In this document: positions 21,464 through 31,422 of the stretch, piece after piece
How positions within the stretch are numbered: the first letter of the stretch is position 1
Layout of the letters: each line of letters starts with the position of its first letter
Source: Fragilaria crotonensis
Lineage: Eukaryota; Bacillariophyta; Fragilariophyceae; Fragilariales; Fragilariaceae
Length of the DNA: 64,000 nucleotides
Reading direction: 5' to 3'
Assembly (NCBI GenBank): GCA_022925895.1
Contig: JAKSYS010000334.1
Coordinates: 1 to 64,000 of the forward strand
Translations under genes and position numbers: made by a program
The notes under the pieces: model-generated
Databases searched by the model: none
Seen by the model: only the letters and a program-made list of their open reading frames with translations
What the model was told of the DNA's origin: nothing

Positions 21464-24327
21464 TTAGTGTTTGTAAATTCTCCTGGCCACTTCGTATGCT
21501 AATGTCTCCATCACAATAGATTGGTCTTCCTTTATGGTGATAACAAAACACGGATTGAAAATGGCGGCTGGTGATATAATCACATATTCAGGCGACCACC
21601 ACCATTCCGTCAGCAACACAGACTTAACACCAGTTCGGTTGAGTGTGCATTGAACAACAAGTCGGTATTTGTCGTCATCGTTTGGAACAACAGCATCCTT
21701 ATTGAATACGACAGCCACAAGTTTGCATGGGAAGTAATCAACACCAGCTTTTGATTGCCATCTGCTTTGGTTTCAAATTTGACTAACATCCAATCATAGA
21801 TTGCATTTCCAGATTGGAAAGCAGGATGACATCGAAAGGTGAATGCATCACGTTTGTACTGTGTGCAAATATGAACTCGGGACCAAACTTTTCGCATAAG
21901 AAAATCAGCAAAGGGGTTGGCAAAGTCAAGTGCTCAACTTTAGTGGTACTTGACCAGCACTGTCGATAAGTAACATTACCAGGCTCAGTGGTCGATGGCT
22001 CGAGGTGGATCGTGCAAGTGGTAGCTAGGTCCGTACTTTGTGAAATGCTCGAAATTGGGCTTTGCGCAGTTTTCTTATTGTCTTGCGTAGTGTTTGAATT
22101 TGTGCTTGGTGGGGTGTTTTCGTGTGACAACAGCGACGGAGTGTCAAAGATTCTCTCATAAACTGTTTCAATAATACCTGAAGCAGCCAAACGTTGTGCA
22201 GCTTGGAGCTCGTAATCAATTCCCTGATGACGTTTCTGGGCACGCCTTCCTGGTTGCTTTGCGGCGGCAATCAAAAGAGATTCAGGACGTTGTGCACAAT
22301 AATTGGTGGGTGCACCAAACCTTGACATATCATCAACAATATGCAGTAACTCGTGGAATTTCGGAAAATTCCAGCGGTTGGATTTTGTTGTGGGTAGGTA
22401 GTTGCTGCACATTTCCATCAGTACTTTGATAGAAAATTGTGCTGATTCTTTGGCAGTTTCAGCGTCTTCTAAATTCCAAAACGTGTTCGGTTGAGCCATG
22501 CATCAAAACATAGCATGGCCTCGAGTAATTCCACTACATCAGTCAGAGATGTATCTGTACGTTGTTTCAGCGCAGATTCCAAAATTTGCCACCCTTCATG
22601 GTATTGCGCCAAGATTACAAACAAAAACCAAACCGAGTCGCTCTGAAGCACTAATCTTGGTCAGATTTGTAATGCCATTTGTGAAGTCAGTAGCAGGGTA
22701 TTCACCTCGCCAAGTTTGACGGTGAGATTTGTGAAACTTTAATGCAAGATCGTCAAGCAATGCCTTTTGCTTGCCGGAACATTATCCAAAACAAGAAAGG
22801 TTACCATTTCAATCATACCCTTACGATACGCGTGCATGGTTTCCACAGGAGTTGCGCCAAATATTCCACGTACAGGATCAGCCAGTGGCATGTGATTGAA
22901 TGCATTATCCAACTTGTGCTGAGACCAACGTGACCGGAGTTCTTTGTCTTCACTTTGAGCGATAAAATCCATATTGCGAGAAAGCAGAAAGGTACAATTA
23001 ACCTCTGGATTGTCAAGGTCGTCGTAACTGACATCACAGGAGCGACAATGCCTTTTAATTAAAGGGTGTGTGGTCCATATCGACCACACAACATATCGCC
23101 TTCTTGCATGTCTTGGATGACAAACAAAATGCACGTAACAATATCCACCGTAATGCTTCCATTAGGTCCAATAGGAAGAGTTATATTTCGAAGACGATTG
23201 TTGGCAGAACGGAATGTATTTAAGACAACACGAAGCTCGGCGTGATAGTTGCCAATGTTGACACCTTGTTTTTGGTTTGGTTTTGCGCTGAGGATTTTTT
23301 TGATTTTGGAAGAAATCCATGATACCCCAAGCTTTGAATGTTCGACGAAATGATTCGGTAAAATTGCGGGCGTAAACATGTAAGGTTTTAAAGAAAACCT
23401 ATCATTTCCTGTCACGGAAGTGCGATCAATCCATTGAATAATAGGAACAAACAGCTGACGAGAAGGGTCGCTGATGAAGCGCTGATAAGCAGTACGGTAT
23501 ACACTACCAGACAATGCTTCACCAAGAACATTGCCAGGACTTTCATAACGCAAAAGGAGCATTAAAGTTGATAGCAAGATTTTCTGGCTTCATGACACTG
23601 GGGTTTTGGAGCAGGCGTAGAAGTTGAGGAACAAAATCAAAAACAATCACGTTGCTTGAGGAACCGTCAACACGCCGCACGGGTTGAATAGAGGGGCGAA
23701 GAAGGGAGCATTAGGTACAGACTTGAATAAAATATCAACATTTGCATTCCGTGTAACACCGCCAGGTGGTTGAAAACTGTATCCATCATCTTTGGCGGAT
23801 AAAGCCCATTCAATAATCAAACGAAATGCGTAATCAGGAGCATTTATGTCGTCCAGTAATTTCAACAATGCGACGGTCCACTTTTGTTGAGTAGTGTACA
23901 TAAATCCACTACTGGACAAAACAGCACCTTCTTGCGGTGGCCGGAAAGCAAAGGTAGGCACGTCAAGACAATTGCTTTCGTTGTCGAAAATGGCGTCTTC
24001 GTCATCGCATGGCAAACTGTGTGCATCGGTAACTGCAAATCCCAAATCCTCTTCATCGTCAGGAAGAGGCGGTATGTTGTTTACCATGTCGCGGCGTAAC
24101 ACAGAGGGCTTTTTGGTGTTTGTTACAACAGTAGAGGAGGTGGCATTTTCGCGAGTAATGGAACGTAAATTCAAATGACCGTGAACATATTGTTCGCATG
24201 ACGCTGATCTGCCAATATGTTGAGTAAATGCCGACATGCTGGTGTACGCCTTTCCATCCTGAGGACAAAATGGATTCTCGCAATAAATTGGAGCACATCC
24301 TTGTTGCTTCCGGCGTCGTTTCGACAT
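21464..24327 (-). pseudogene. KDZ/Plavaka-like transposase, decayed
   Basis: Reading leftwards from an ATG at 24327 (MSKRRRKQQG): an N-terminal zinc-finger-like motif (CENPFCPQDGKAYTS...AFTQHIGRSASC), as Plavaka transposases carry; an acidic linker; a central region (RQLFVPIIQWIDRTSVTGND, DIVTCILFVIQDMQEGDMLC); HCRSCDVSYDDLDNPEVNC; RRSRW-like RSRWSQHKLDNAFNHM; DPVRGIFGATPVETMHAYRK; then NFPKFHELLHIVDDMSRFGA with N-Y-C-A-Q-R-P-E-S. The last region (SVLLTEWWWSPEYVIISPAA) ends at 21464. D-P-x-x-G-I-x-G-A-T-P-x-E-x-x-H and H-E-L-L-H...R-F-G-A are the blocks I use for KDZ. At least five frame changes (near 23.6, 23.1, 22.7, 22.5 and 21.75 kb) make it a relic. An upstream in-frame ATG at 24507 is possible. 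Confidence 0.6.
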
Positions 24328-24794
24328 GTTACATTCATAAAAAATAGAGACGGCGGTGATGCCTGTAGGACAAGGAAGACATTTGGTACTACATGTTACA
24401 CGTATCATATCATACATCGTACTGATCACTAAACATAATACCAGCACGCTATACGTCAGACGAAACAGTGTATACTTACTGAGGATCATAATTCGGAGAC
24501 GAAACAAATGCTTTGATTGGTGAAACAGTGCGTAAAACGCAAAAGTAAAAACGAACTTGCTGCAGTTTCGTAATTACAAAGGGTTTAGACCCCTGATCTT
24601 TTGAAAAGGGAACGGGAATTGCCTACTGTTCTCGTAAAATGCTAAAGCGGGATATTTTCAGTTCCTGAGGAGCGTAGGGAAAACATACGTGATGCACGCA
24701 TGTCGGAGGATTTTTTCCAAAAATACGAACATTCGTACGGAATTACGAAGTAATGAGTTATTATAAACATCATGACATCGGATCTGCACTCTTA
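24328..24794. other. Upstream region of the KDZ-like transposase and boundary with a copia relic
   Basis: AT-rich sequence without a gene. It would hold the transposase promoter and probably the right terminus of the large transposon, because copia gag homology starts abruptly at about 24795. A short inverted repeat (TACGAACATTCGTA, near 24723-24736) lies here. No terminal repeat matching the left side was found. Confidence 0.4.
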
Positions 24795-25440
24795 GATGGA
24801 GCTGGAGCCAGACGACGTGAAACGAGTCATCGTCGTCCATTTTCTCTTTGATCTTGCTCATGAGAGCGGGATCAAGGGACGAGAGAAGAAACTTGGTGGC
24901 GGCGAGGTCGTTCGACTTGTCGTACTTGTCGTAACGAAGAATCTGCTGGGAGCTGAGAGTCTTCGCTGTCGCGACGGTGTAGCGAGAGTGGCTCCTGACG
25001 ACGTTCGTCATCATGGAGGAGCTTTCGGGATCGGGGAGGTAAGCGATGGTGTCCATCCCGCAGTCGACGAGATGGTCCCAAACGGCGTTCTGGAAGTTGA
25101 CGAGACTACTCGCTTGGGTAAAGAGGGTCGTCATGCCGGTACGACGAAAGTTGTACCCCTTTTGTGAGGCGGAGGCATGGACAGGGCGGAGTTGGTTTGG
25201 TGACGTGATGTCGCCGGCAGCGCTCGGATCGAGGCCGACCTAACCAGGAGCTGGCTTACCGCCAGTCCAAGCGGACCAATCATCCCTGGAAAGGGAGACA
25301 ATGTTGCCCATAATGTGCTTATCGGGCCTATCAGAGGCGAATGATAGGTCGGAGACAGGTGGCGTCGGCGACGCGGTGACGGGGTCAGAAGTTGGTGTCG
25401 GAGACGCCATCTCGGAGAGTATGGAACGAAGGGCGAGCTT
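24795..25440 (-). mobile_element. Ty1/copia (CoDi-like) relic: gag 5' part
   Basis: Fossil fragment on the minus strand. It encodes the start of a diatom copia gag (MASPTPTSDPVTASPTPPVS; then DDWSAWTGGKPAPG, SSQQILRYDKYDKSNDLAAT and KFLLSSLDPALMSKIKEKMD). Homology stops abruptly at about 24795, so the rest of the element is missing or was displaced. It is truncated with at least one further break. It is a different copia lineage from the element at 50156-56517. Confidence 0.6.
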
Positions 25441-25800
25441 GGAAAGGTCTTAGGAAAGCAAAGCACGGCGTGCTTTTAGATAAAATAGGTAGCCTAGTTG
25501 GTAACTTAGGCGCTCGAGAGACTTGCTTGTAGGTTGGAAACCGTAGAATAGAAGATGGTCAACGGAGTTGACTTGGGCTGTAGCGTAGACGATTGCGGAG
25601 CAATCGGGAAGTAGATCCTTGGAAAGGATCGACCTAAGTGTCCTTGGAAAGGAGACGACGAATTCCTTTAGAGAGGAATTGGCTTGCCTGGAAGGAAGCG
25701 TGAGGGGGTTAGCCTATAGATTGGGCAAAATAACCACTTGAGACTATCACCGGAGATGATACTCTAATCGTAGAAAATAGTACGTAGTACCGTAGGAAAA
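25441..25800. repeat. Leader/LTR-like DNA of the copia relic with an array of GGA-loop hairpins
   Basis: About eight perfect or near-perfect short stem-loops follow one another: 25460-25476 (AAAGCAC/GTGCTTT, loop GGC), 25532-25542 (GGTT/AACC, loop GGA), 25558-25572 (GTCAAC/GTTGAC, GGA), 25591-25605 (GATTGC/GCAATC, GGA), 25614-25630 (GATCCTT/AAGGATC, GGA), 25641-25653 (TCCTT/AAGGA, GGA), 25661-25680 (AATTCCT/AGGAATT, six-base loop) and 25682-25699 (bulged stem, GGA). A tRNA-like piece is embedded: an A-box-like TAGCCTAGTTGG at 25490-25501 with a GCCT/AGGC D-stem, and a B-box-like GGTTGGAAACC at 25532. Placement upstream of gag suggests 5' leader or LTR, but LTR ends could not be set. Confidence 0.55.
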
Positions 25801-26238
25801 TTACTGTAGGCAGGTTTCACACAAAGTACGTTCTGAGAAATTATAAGCTACAGTAAAATTCGGCACTCGATCGTATGAACGACAAACCCGTCGAACGTGT
25901 CAAATGGCATTTGACATTTCGGGTTGTTCGTACGAAATTAGGTAGAGACCGGACAGTACAGCGTATCATGTTTCACATTTCAATGGATGACCTCACAGTA
26001 GCACAGTACAACGATGGCATCGCAGTCCAGTGCAGCGTAGGTTTCAATTATGGGTGAGTACATGAGCATAGCCAGCAGAGCTTACGAGTACGACCAAAAT
26101 CCTTCACTCCACGAGGAACAAGCCCGAGTTAAAAACACAAACCAACTGTACTCCGTGCACCGCAGTTACACCAGGTCGGTTGCGAGTTGCGAGGTTGGTC
26201 TGTACAAGATCTCTGGCGAGCGGCTTTCTCAAATCAAT
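25801..26238. promoter_or_regulatory. 5' region of the plastid-protein gene, with a long imperfect palindrome
   Basis: No convincing gene. At 25872-25934 there is an imperfect inverted repeat whose core, TGTCAAATGGCATTTGACA (25898-25916), is a perfect 9+1+9 palindrome. Outer arms CGTATGAAC..AAACCCG and CGGGTTGTTCGTACG pair apart from a four-base difference. It lies about 305-370 bp upstream of the ATG at 26239, so it could be a dimeric transcription-factor site or a foldback remnant. Confidence 0.55.
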
Positions 26239-28218
26239 ATGATGGCGCTTCGGTCGACAAGGACAAAGATACCATTGAGAGCTTTATGTTCGTTCATGAG
26301 TTTGGTGTTGCTTTTGCGACCAACTCATTCGTTCACACCGATTTCCGTGTCACACAAAATGATCTCCACATCATCCAAAGTGAATCTGAGACCGCTGCCA
26401 CGTTTGGATTCAGTACCAGCAATCCGAACCTCACGAAAGCAGCAGCAAACACGGCTTCAACTTGCAATTTCTTACGAATCTCTCATGGAGAAAATTCCAC
26501 CACAGACCGTCATTAAAGCTGTAGAGAATTCTCCTGACGGAAAAGTTGTTGCTTCAGGTAAGCGAGCCTGTGCGGGTGTTGAGCGAAGTATACAGTGTCG
26601 TCACAGGATTTGAGGTGAATCTCAATTCCTTCCCCCCTCTCTTTGCTCTGTCGCTTCTTCTCACGAATGAATACAGATGTCGCAGCGGCCGCTGGAGTTT
26701 CATTGTCACAGGCTCGCAAGGATCTTACAGCGCTTGCTTCCCTGACGAAAGGAGATATTGCCGTGTCGAATGATGGTGAATTGATTTACAGCTTTCCAAA
26801 AAATATAAACTCGGTCCTCTCCGCAAATTCGGCGAAGTACAGGGCCTTGGAACAGTATGGAAAGATCAAGCCTATCCTGTTCTATCTCGTGCGAGTTTCC
26901 TTCGGTGCTGTTTTGTTAGCATCCTTGTTCGCTATCTTTTCTACCATCTTGTTCATATCGGCATCATCCTCATCATCCTCGGACGACAACCGAAGGGACA
27001 ATCGACGTGGTGGAGGAATGTCACCATTCGGCGGAGGTATGGGTTACGGTTTCTGGGGTCCGTCTCCTTTCGACTTTTTCTATTACCGCCCTTATTATGG
27101 GTACTACGCGACTCGACCTGGAGACCGTCGAGACCCAGATGAGATGGGGTTCCTGGAATCGACTTTCTCCTATATTTTTGGAGATGGAAACCCCAACGAG
27201 CAACTTGAAGAACGGCGACTAAGTCTCGCCGCGAGAGTAATTCGAGAAAACAACGGAGCAGTTTCAGCTGAACAGCTTGCACCCTTTTGCGATGATGCAC
27301 CAAAACCGGATATGGGCGAGGAAGGTGCTTATGTAGATGAGGTGAGTGTCGTCATCGAATGGTCGTTGCTGCTGCGCATGTGTCCTGCGTACACTCATCG
27401 TTACACGCATGCAGAGTTTCGTCTTGCCAATTGTTACGCAGCTTAACGGTGAACCTCGAGTGACTGAAGAAGGCGATATCGTGTACGTATTTCCAGAATT
27501 GCAAATATCGGCTGCAAACACGCCAATCGTCAAAGCAGTCAACCAAGATGCCACCACTCTTAAACGTGCGGGTCTAAGTCCTGATGCAACTGCTGGGGAA
27601 ATCAACACGCTTCTCAGATTGAATGGCATCAATACAAGAGGTGCCTTGGAAAAAAGGGACCTTATTCAGCTCCTCGAACGGGCCTTACCTCCCCCTACCC
27701 GCGAAGAATTGGATGAGTTCGCTGAAGAAGAGCCAGATTTGTTGTTGGAGAGGGAATACCAGTTCAGTTTAGCTCCAGATGGAAATCGTCTCTTGGCAGC
27801 GGGATTGGGAGTTGTAAATCTGCTGGGAGCACTTTACCTCGGTGGTCAGCTGAATTTCTATGCGAACTATGGAGTCAAGCTACCAGATTTCTTTGGCGTA
27901 GTTCAATCAGTATACCCGCTGCTGCTGTCTTACGCTATTGCATTCAACGTCATCCCTCTCGCTCGATCGTTCTGGATCAAGACCCAGAATGCGCAGATTC
28001 AAGAAAGAAACAAGAAACGACGCCTTTGGAAAACGGCGCTAGCAAGCGGCATGGGAAAAATCAATCGAAAACTACTGTCTGCCAAAAAGTTAGGGACTAG
28101 GATGAAGAAGTTGGGCAGCAACGATATTTATTTCGACACCTCTACGCCAATGGACGAAATCAATAAGAAAAAGCAGCTTGGCGAACTCGACGAATTCGAC
28201 AAGCTAATTGGAAAGTAA
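26239..28218 (+). CDS. Plastid-targeted membrane protein of the At5g03900 ('iron-sulfur cluster biosynthesis family') type
   Basis: Three exons fit: 26239-26557, 26677-27341, 27415-28218, with introns 26558-26676 (GTAAGC..ACAG) and 27342-27414 (GTGAGT..GCAG). The product is 595 aa. The N-terminus has a hydrophobic signal (ALCSFMSLVLLLRPTHS) with S31|F32, the Phe at +1 that directs diatom proteins into the complex plastid. The mature part carries two copies of a winged-helix-like unit (DVAAAAGVSLSQARKDLTAL...GDIAVSNDGELIYSFP; ITQLNGEPRVTEEGDIVYVF), a transmembrane stretch (LVRVSFGAVLLASLFAIF), a Ser/Asp/Arg/Gly linker, FLESTFSYIFGDGNPN and two C-terminal membrane segments. The order matches the plant chloroplast family; the biochemical role is not well established. 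Start chosen because it leads straight into the signal peptide; an in-frame ATG at 26050 adds unlikely sequence. Confidence 0.85.
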
Positions 28219-28340
28219 GCCCACATATATAATTAATTTGAAGCAGAATTTTTATTTCTACTAGGTTTCCTGTGGGACGTAATTTGCATCATGCATCGCA
28301 TCGATTCTCAAAAGGAACAAAAGGCGCTTGTCATGCTCAC
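28219..28340. terminator. Shared 3' intergenic region of two convergent genes
   Basis: Only 122 bp separate the stop of the plastid-protein gene (+) from the stop of the methionyl-tRNA synthetase gene (-). It is AT-rich (ATATATAATTAATTTG), so both 3' UTRs probably overlap here. Confidence 0.5.
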
Positions 28341-30735
28341 CTATGATATTGGAGCTCCCTCCAACGAGGCAACAGTACATTTGCCACATGACGTTAAGAG
28401 ATCCATGCCGCCCCAAGTTGCAACTCCTCCTTCGGCTGTCTTGAGGTCTTTCGACACAGTCTCCCAAATCTTCTTCTTTTTCACTTGGGCCGATGTCGCC
28501 GGTTCGCCAGTAAGGCCTTCGACAAAAACTCTCTCTCCAATGGGGGAGTCTTCATGAGGGGTGACAAGTTCAACCTTTCCGTCACCCTTGGCAGCCAAAA
28601 CCATCCCGTTGCTTGTGAACCCGACAATCTTCGCAGCTTTCAAATTGCAAACGACCAAGACTTTCTTGCCTTGCATCTCATCCAGGGAATAGTACTCTCG
28701 TAAGCCGGACGCGATTTGACGTGGACCGCTTTCCTCGCCAACATCAATCTCCTCACAGAAAAGTTTATCCGCGTCTGGGTGATTCCACACCTTCACCACC
28801 TGCCCAACTCGAATGTCAATCTTGGTGAATTCCGATTGCTCCTCACCACCTGACTGCTGACCTGCTTGGCTGGCTGCGATATTCTGAGCCTGCTTCTCCT
28901 TCTTTCGTTGCTGCAATTCGAGGTGCGATTCCTTTTTCTTGAGAGGAAGCCCATCTGCAAGGGCATCTTCGTCCGACAAAAGTTTTGGGTACAAGATATC
29001 CCCAACGCCAATGCTTGTACCAGCTTTCAAGTTGCGACAATCCTTTCCTAGCTCTTTCAATGTCATTGGTTCTGTATTGAGCTTTTTGAAGATCATCGCG
29101 GCACCGTTCGGTAAGAAAGGAGTAAGCAAGTGTGTCAAGGCATAAATCGCTTCGAGGGTCGCTCGTACGGCAATTTGCCTTGCTTCTGAATGCTCATCAC
29201 CTTTCTTAAGCCATGGAGCCTCGGCCGTCAGGTAACCATTGACATCACGGAACCCACTAATGGCGAGGGCAGCTCCACCTTCAAGCTCGAAATTCTCCAT
29301 CTTTAAGACATACTGTTCAATTAGGCTGGTCATATCAATCGGTAGGCTGGGCGGTGCGGGAACTTCTGGGACTTGTCCCATGCAAAACTTTCCGCACAAG
29401 TTGGTGGCGCGGTGAACCAAGTTGCCCACAATATCGCACAGGTCCGCGTTGTACATGGCACGGAGAGAGTCTTCGCTGAACGAGAGTTCACCACCGTATG
29501 GTGCTTCCTTACAAATGTACCACCTAAAAGTATCCACAGAATACTTATCCAACATGTCATGCGGGTCAACAACGTTTCCCATGCTCTTGCTCATCTTTTT
29601 TCCCTCCTTATCGTTGACAAATCCATGGGCGAATACCGTTTGCGGCAACGGAACGCCAGCTGACATGAGGAGACAAGGCCAAATGACAGTGTGGAACCAA
29701 AGGATATCTTTGCCAATAATGTGCACATTTGCAGGCCAAAATCGGCTCAAATCGACCGTGGATCCATCTGCATTTACTCCAAGTCCATCAACGCCTGTCA
29801 AGTAGTTCGAGAGAGCATCGAGCCACACATACATGACGTGGTTGTCCTTGAATCCATCGGGTACCTTGATTCCCCAGGAGAACGTGGTGCGCGAGATGGA
29901 CAGGTCACGAAGTCCATCAGATCTGAGTCGAGACAGAATTAGGTTGCGATGCTTCTCTGGTCGAATAAAATTCGGGTTTTCTTCGATGTGAGTGATCAAT
30001 CTTTCTTGGTATGCTGACATCCTGAAGAAATAGGATTCCTCATCAACTTGTTTGAGAGGTAAACCCGATGTTGGATCCTTGTAGTCAGCCAACGCTGCAT
30101 CGGATTCTGTCACGAAAGTCTCTTCTCTTATATTGTACCATCCGGAGTATGTATCGAGATACACATCGCCATTATCAGCACATCGCTGCCAGAGCTCCTT
30201 AGCAGTGCGCTTGTGGCGACTCGAGGTGGTCCTGACATAGTCGTCATTCGATATGAGCATGCGCTGGTTTAGGCACTTGAAGCCTGTGACGTACTGTGAA
30301 AGGACAGGCACATGGTTAGGTGATTCAGACAGCGTATTAGTAGCGATCCATACAACCTACAATCCACAGGGTATTTTGGATGACGGACAAACAACATACC
30401 TTATCGCAAATTTCAATCGGTTCCTGACCAAGATCAGCTGCAGTGTTCGCAATCTTTTGTCCGTGCTCATCGGCTCCTGTAACAAAATAGACAGGTCCCT
30501 CTCCTTTTAGTCGGTGAAATCGCGAGATCGCGTCAGACGTGGTTGCCTCATACGCGTGTCCCATGTGAGCAGGTCCATTGGTGTAGTTGATAGCAGTTGT
30601 CAAGTAAAATGCCTTGTCTGCAGTCGCCTCTGAGATGCCAGCTCCGCCTGTCTTGTGGAAGTATCCGTAGTCAAGCGTCGATTCATCACGAAGGGTCCAT
30701 CTGCCGTATGAGTCTCCCTGGTCCGTCTCAGTCAT
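28341..30735 (-). CDS. Methionyl-tRNA synthetase with C-terminal EMAPII/Arc1p-like tRNA-binding domain
   Basis: Two exons: 30735-30400 and 30293-28341, with an intron 30399-30294 (GTATGT..ACAG). The product is 762 aa and charges initiator/elongator tRNA-Met with methionine. The HIGH-type motif is HMGH (residues 57-60), followed by TGADEHGQKI (87-96); KMSKS is at 345-349 (GKKMSKSMGN). An anticodon-binding helical domain comes next, then a Lys-rich linker and a tRNA-binding OB-fold domain (about 599-762, FTKIDIRVGQVVKVWNHPDA), as in plant and animal cytosolic enzymes. The connective region has NGDVYLDTYSGWYNIREETF without the CxxC zinc pairs, so the core looks bacterial-like. No targeting peptide is evident, suggesting a cytosolic form. 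Confidence 0.92.
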
Positions 30736-31422
30736 CTTTTCGAGTTGCTTCGAATCAATTGCCTTGTTTCAGTGGTTGATGTGTCTGCGTTTCGATTTTA
30801 TGGCATACATATATGACATAGTGCGTCCCGAAGTTACTGGTACAAGAACCCCGGAGCCCGGAGTACTTCTGAAGTGGTACCAGTACTTGTACCCAGTAGG
30901 CCGTAACCTGCTACTTGTACTGTACAACACGTACAACTGGACAAGGGGATTCATTTCATGGTATGCATGTACAGCATGCACATACAAGAACCTGGTATGA
31001 CATACAAGTACTGTACCGGTAGTACATTTTCTACTCGAGTCTCGAGTATCGGTATATACCTACGACTACCGGTAGTAATGTGGGTCCTGGTTTTACTGTG
31101 GCCTTCCATGGCCAATCCAAAATTCGTATGCAGCAATACTCTAATAGTAGTACTCTGGAGTCTGGAGTACGGTACTAGTACTGCTACTGAGTATAGCAGA
31201 CGCCCCGGCGGTACTCGAGTACAAGTACCACTGCGTCTGATCCTACAACCCACAACCTACAATACCGTAGCAATATACATATATGTAAAACATGAGAACA
31301 TCATCTGATACATGATACCAGTACCTGCACTTTGGCAGTCACCCTGACAACGAATACTTGATCATCAAATGAACAGCAGTACCTGGTAACTGTTAAGATC
31401 ACTGGCTCCCACCCTTGCCGAT
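30736..31422. promoter_or_regulatory. Divergent promoter region, GTAC-rich
   Basis: 687 bp between the divergent synthetase and fucosyltransferase-like genes. From about 30830 to 31320 it is packed with GTAC, AGTAC and GGTAC motifs, many forming overlapping short palindromes (for example ACTAGTACTGCTACTGAG). No gene. The core promoters should lie at the two edges; no TATA-type motif stands out. Confidence 0.5.

Noticed and set aside
6888-24794. Polinton or other virus-like large element
   Set aside because: No protein-primed polymerase, retroviral-type integrase, packaging ATPase or capsid signature is visible; the transposase looks KDZ/Plavaka-like.
25490-25542. Functional tRNA gene
   Set aside because: A-box, D-stem and B-box are tRNA-like, but no proper anticodon stem or acceptor stem can be formed.
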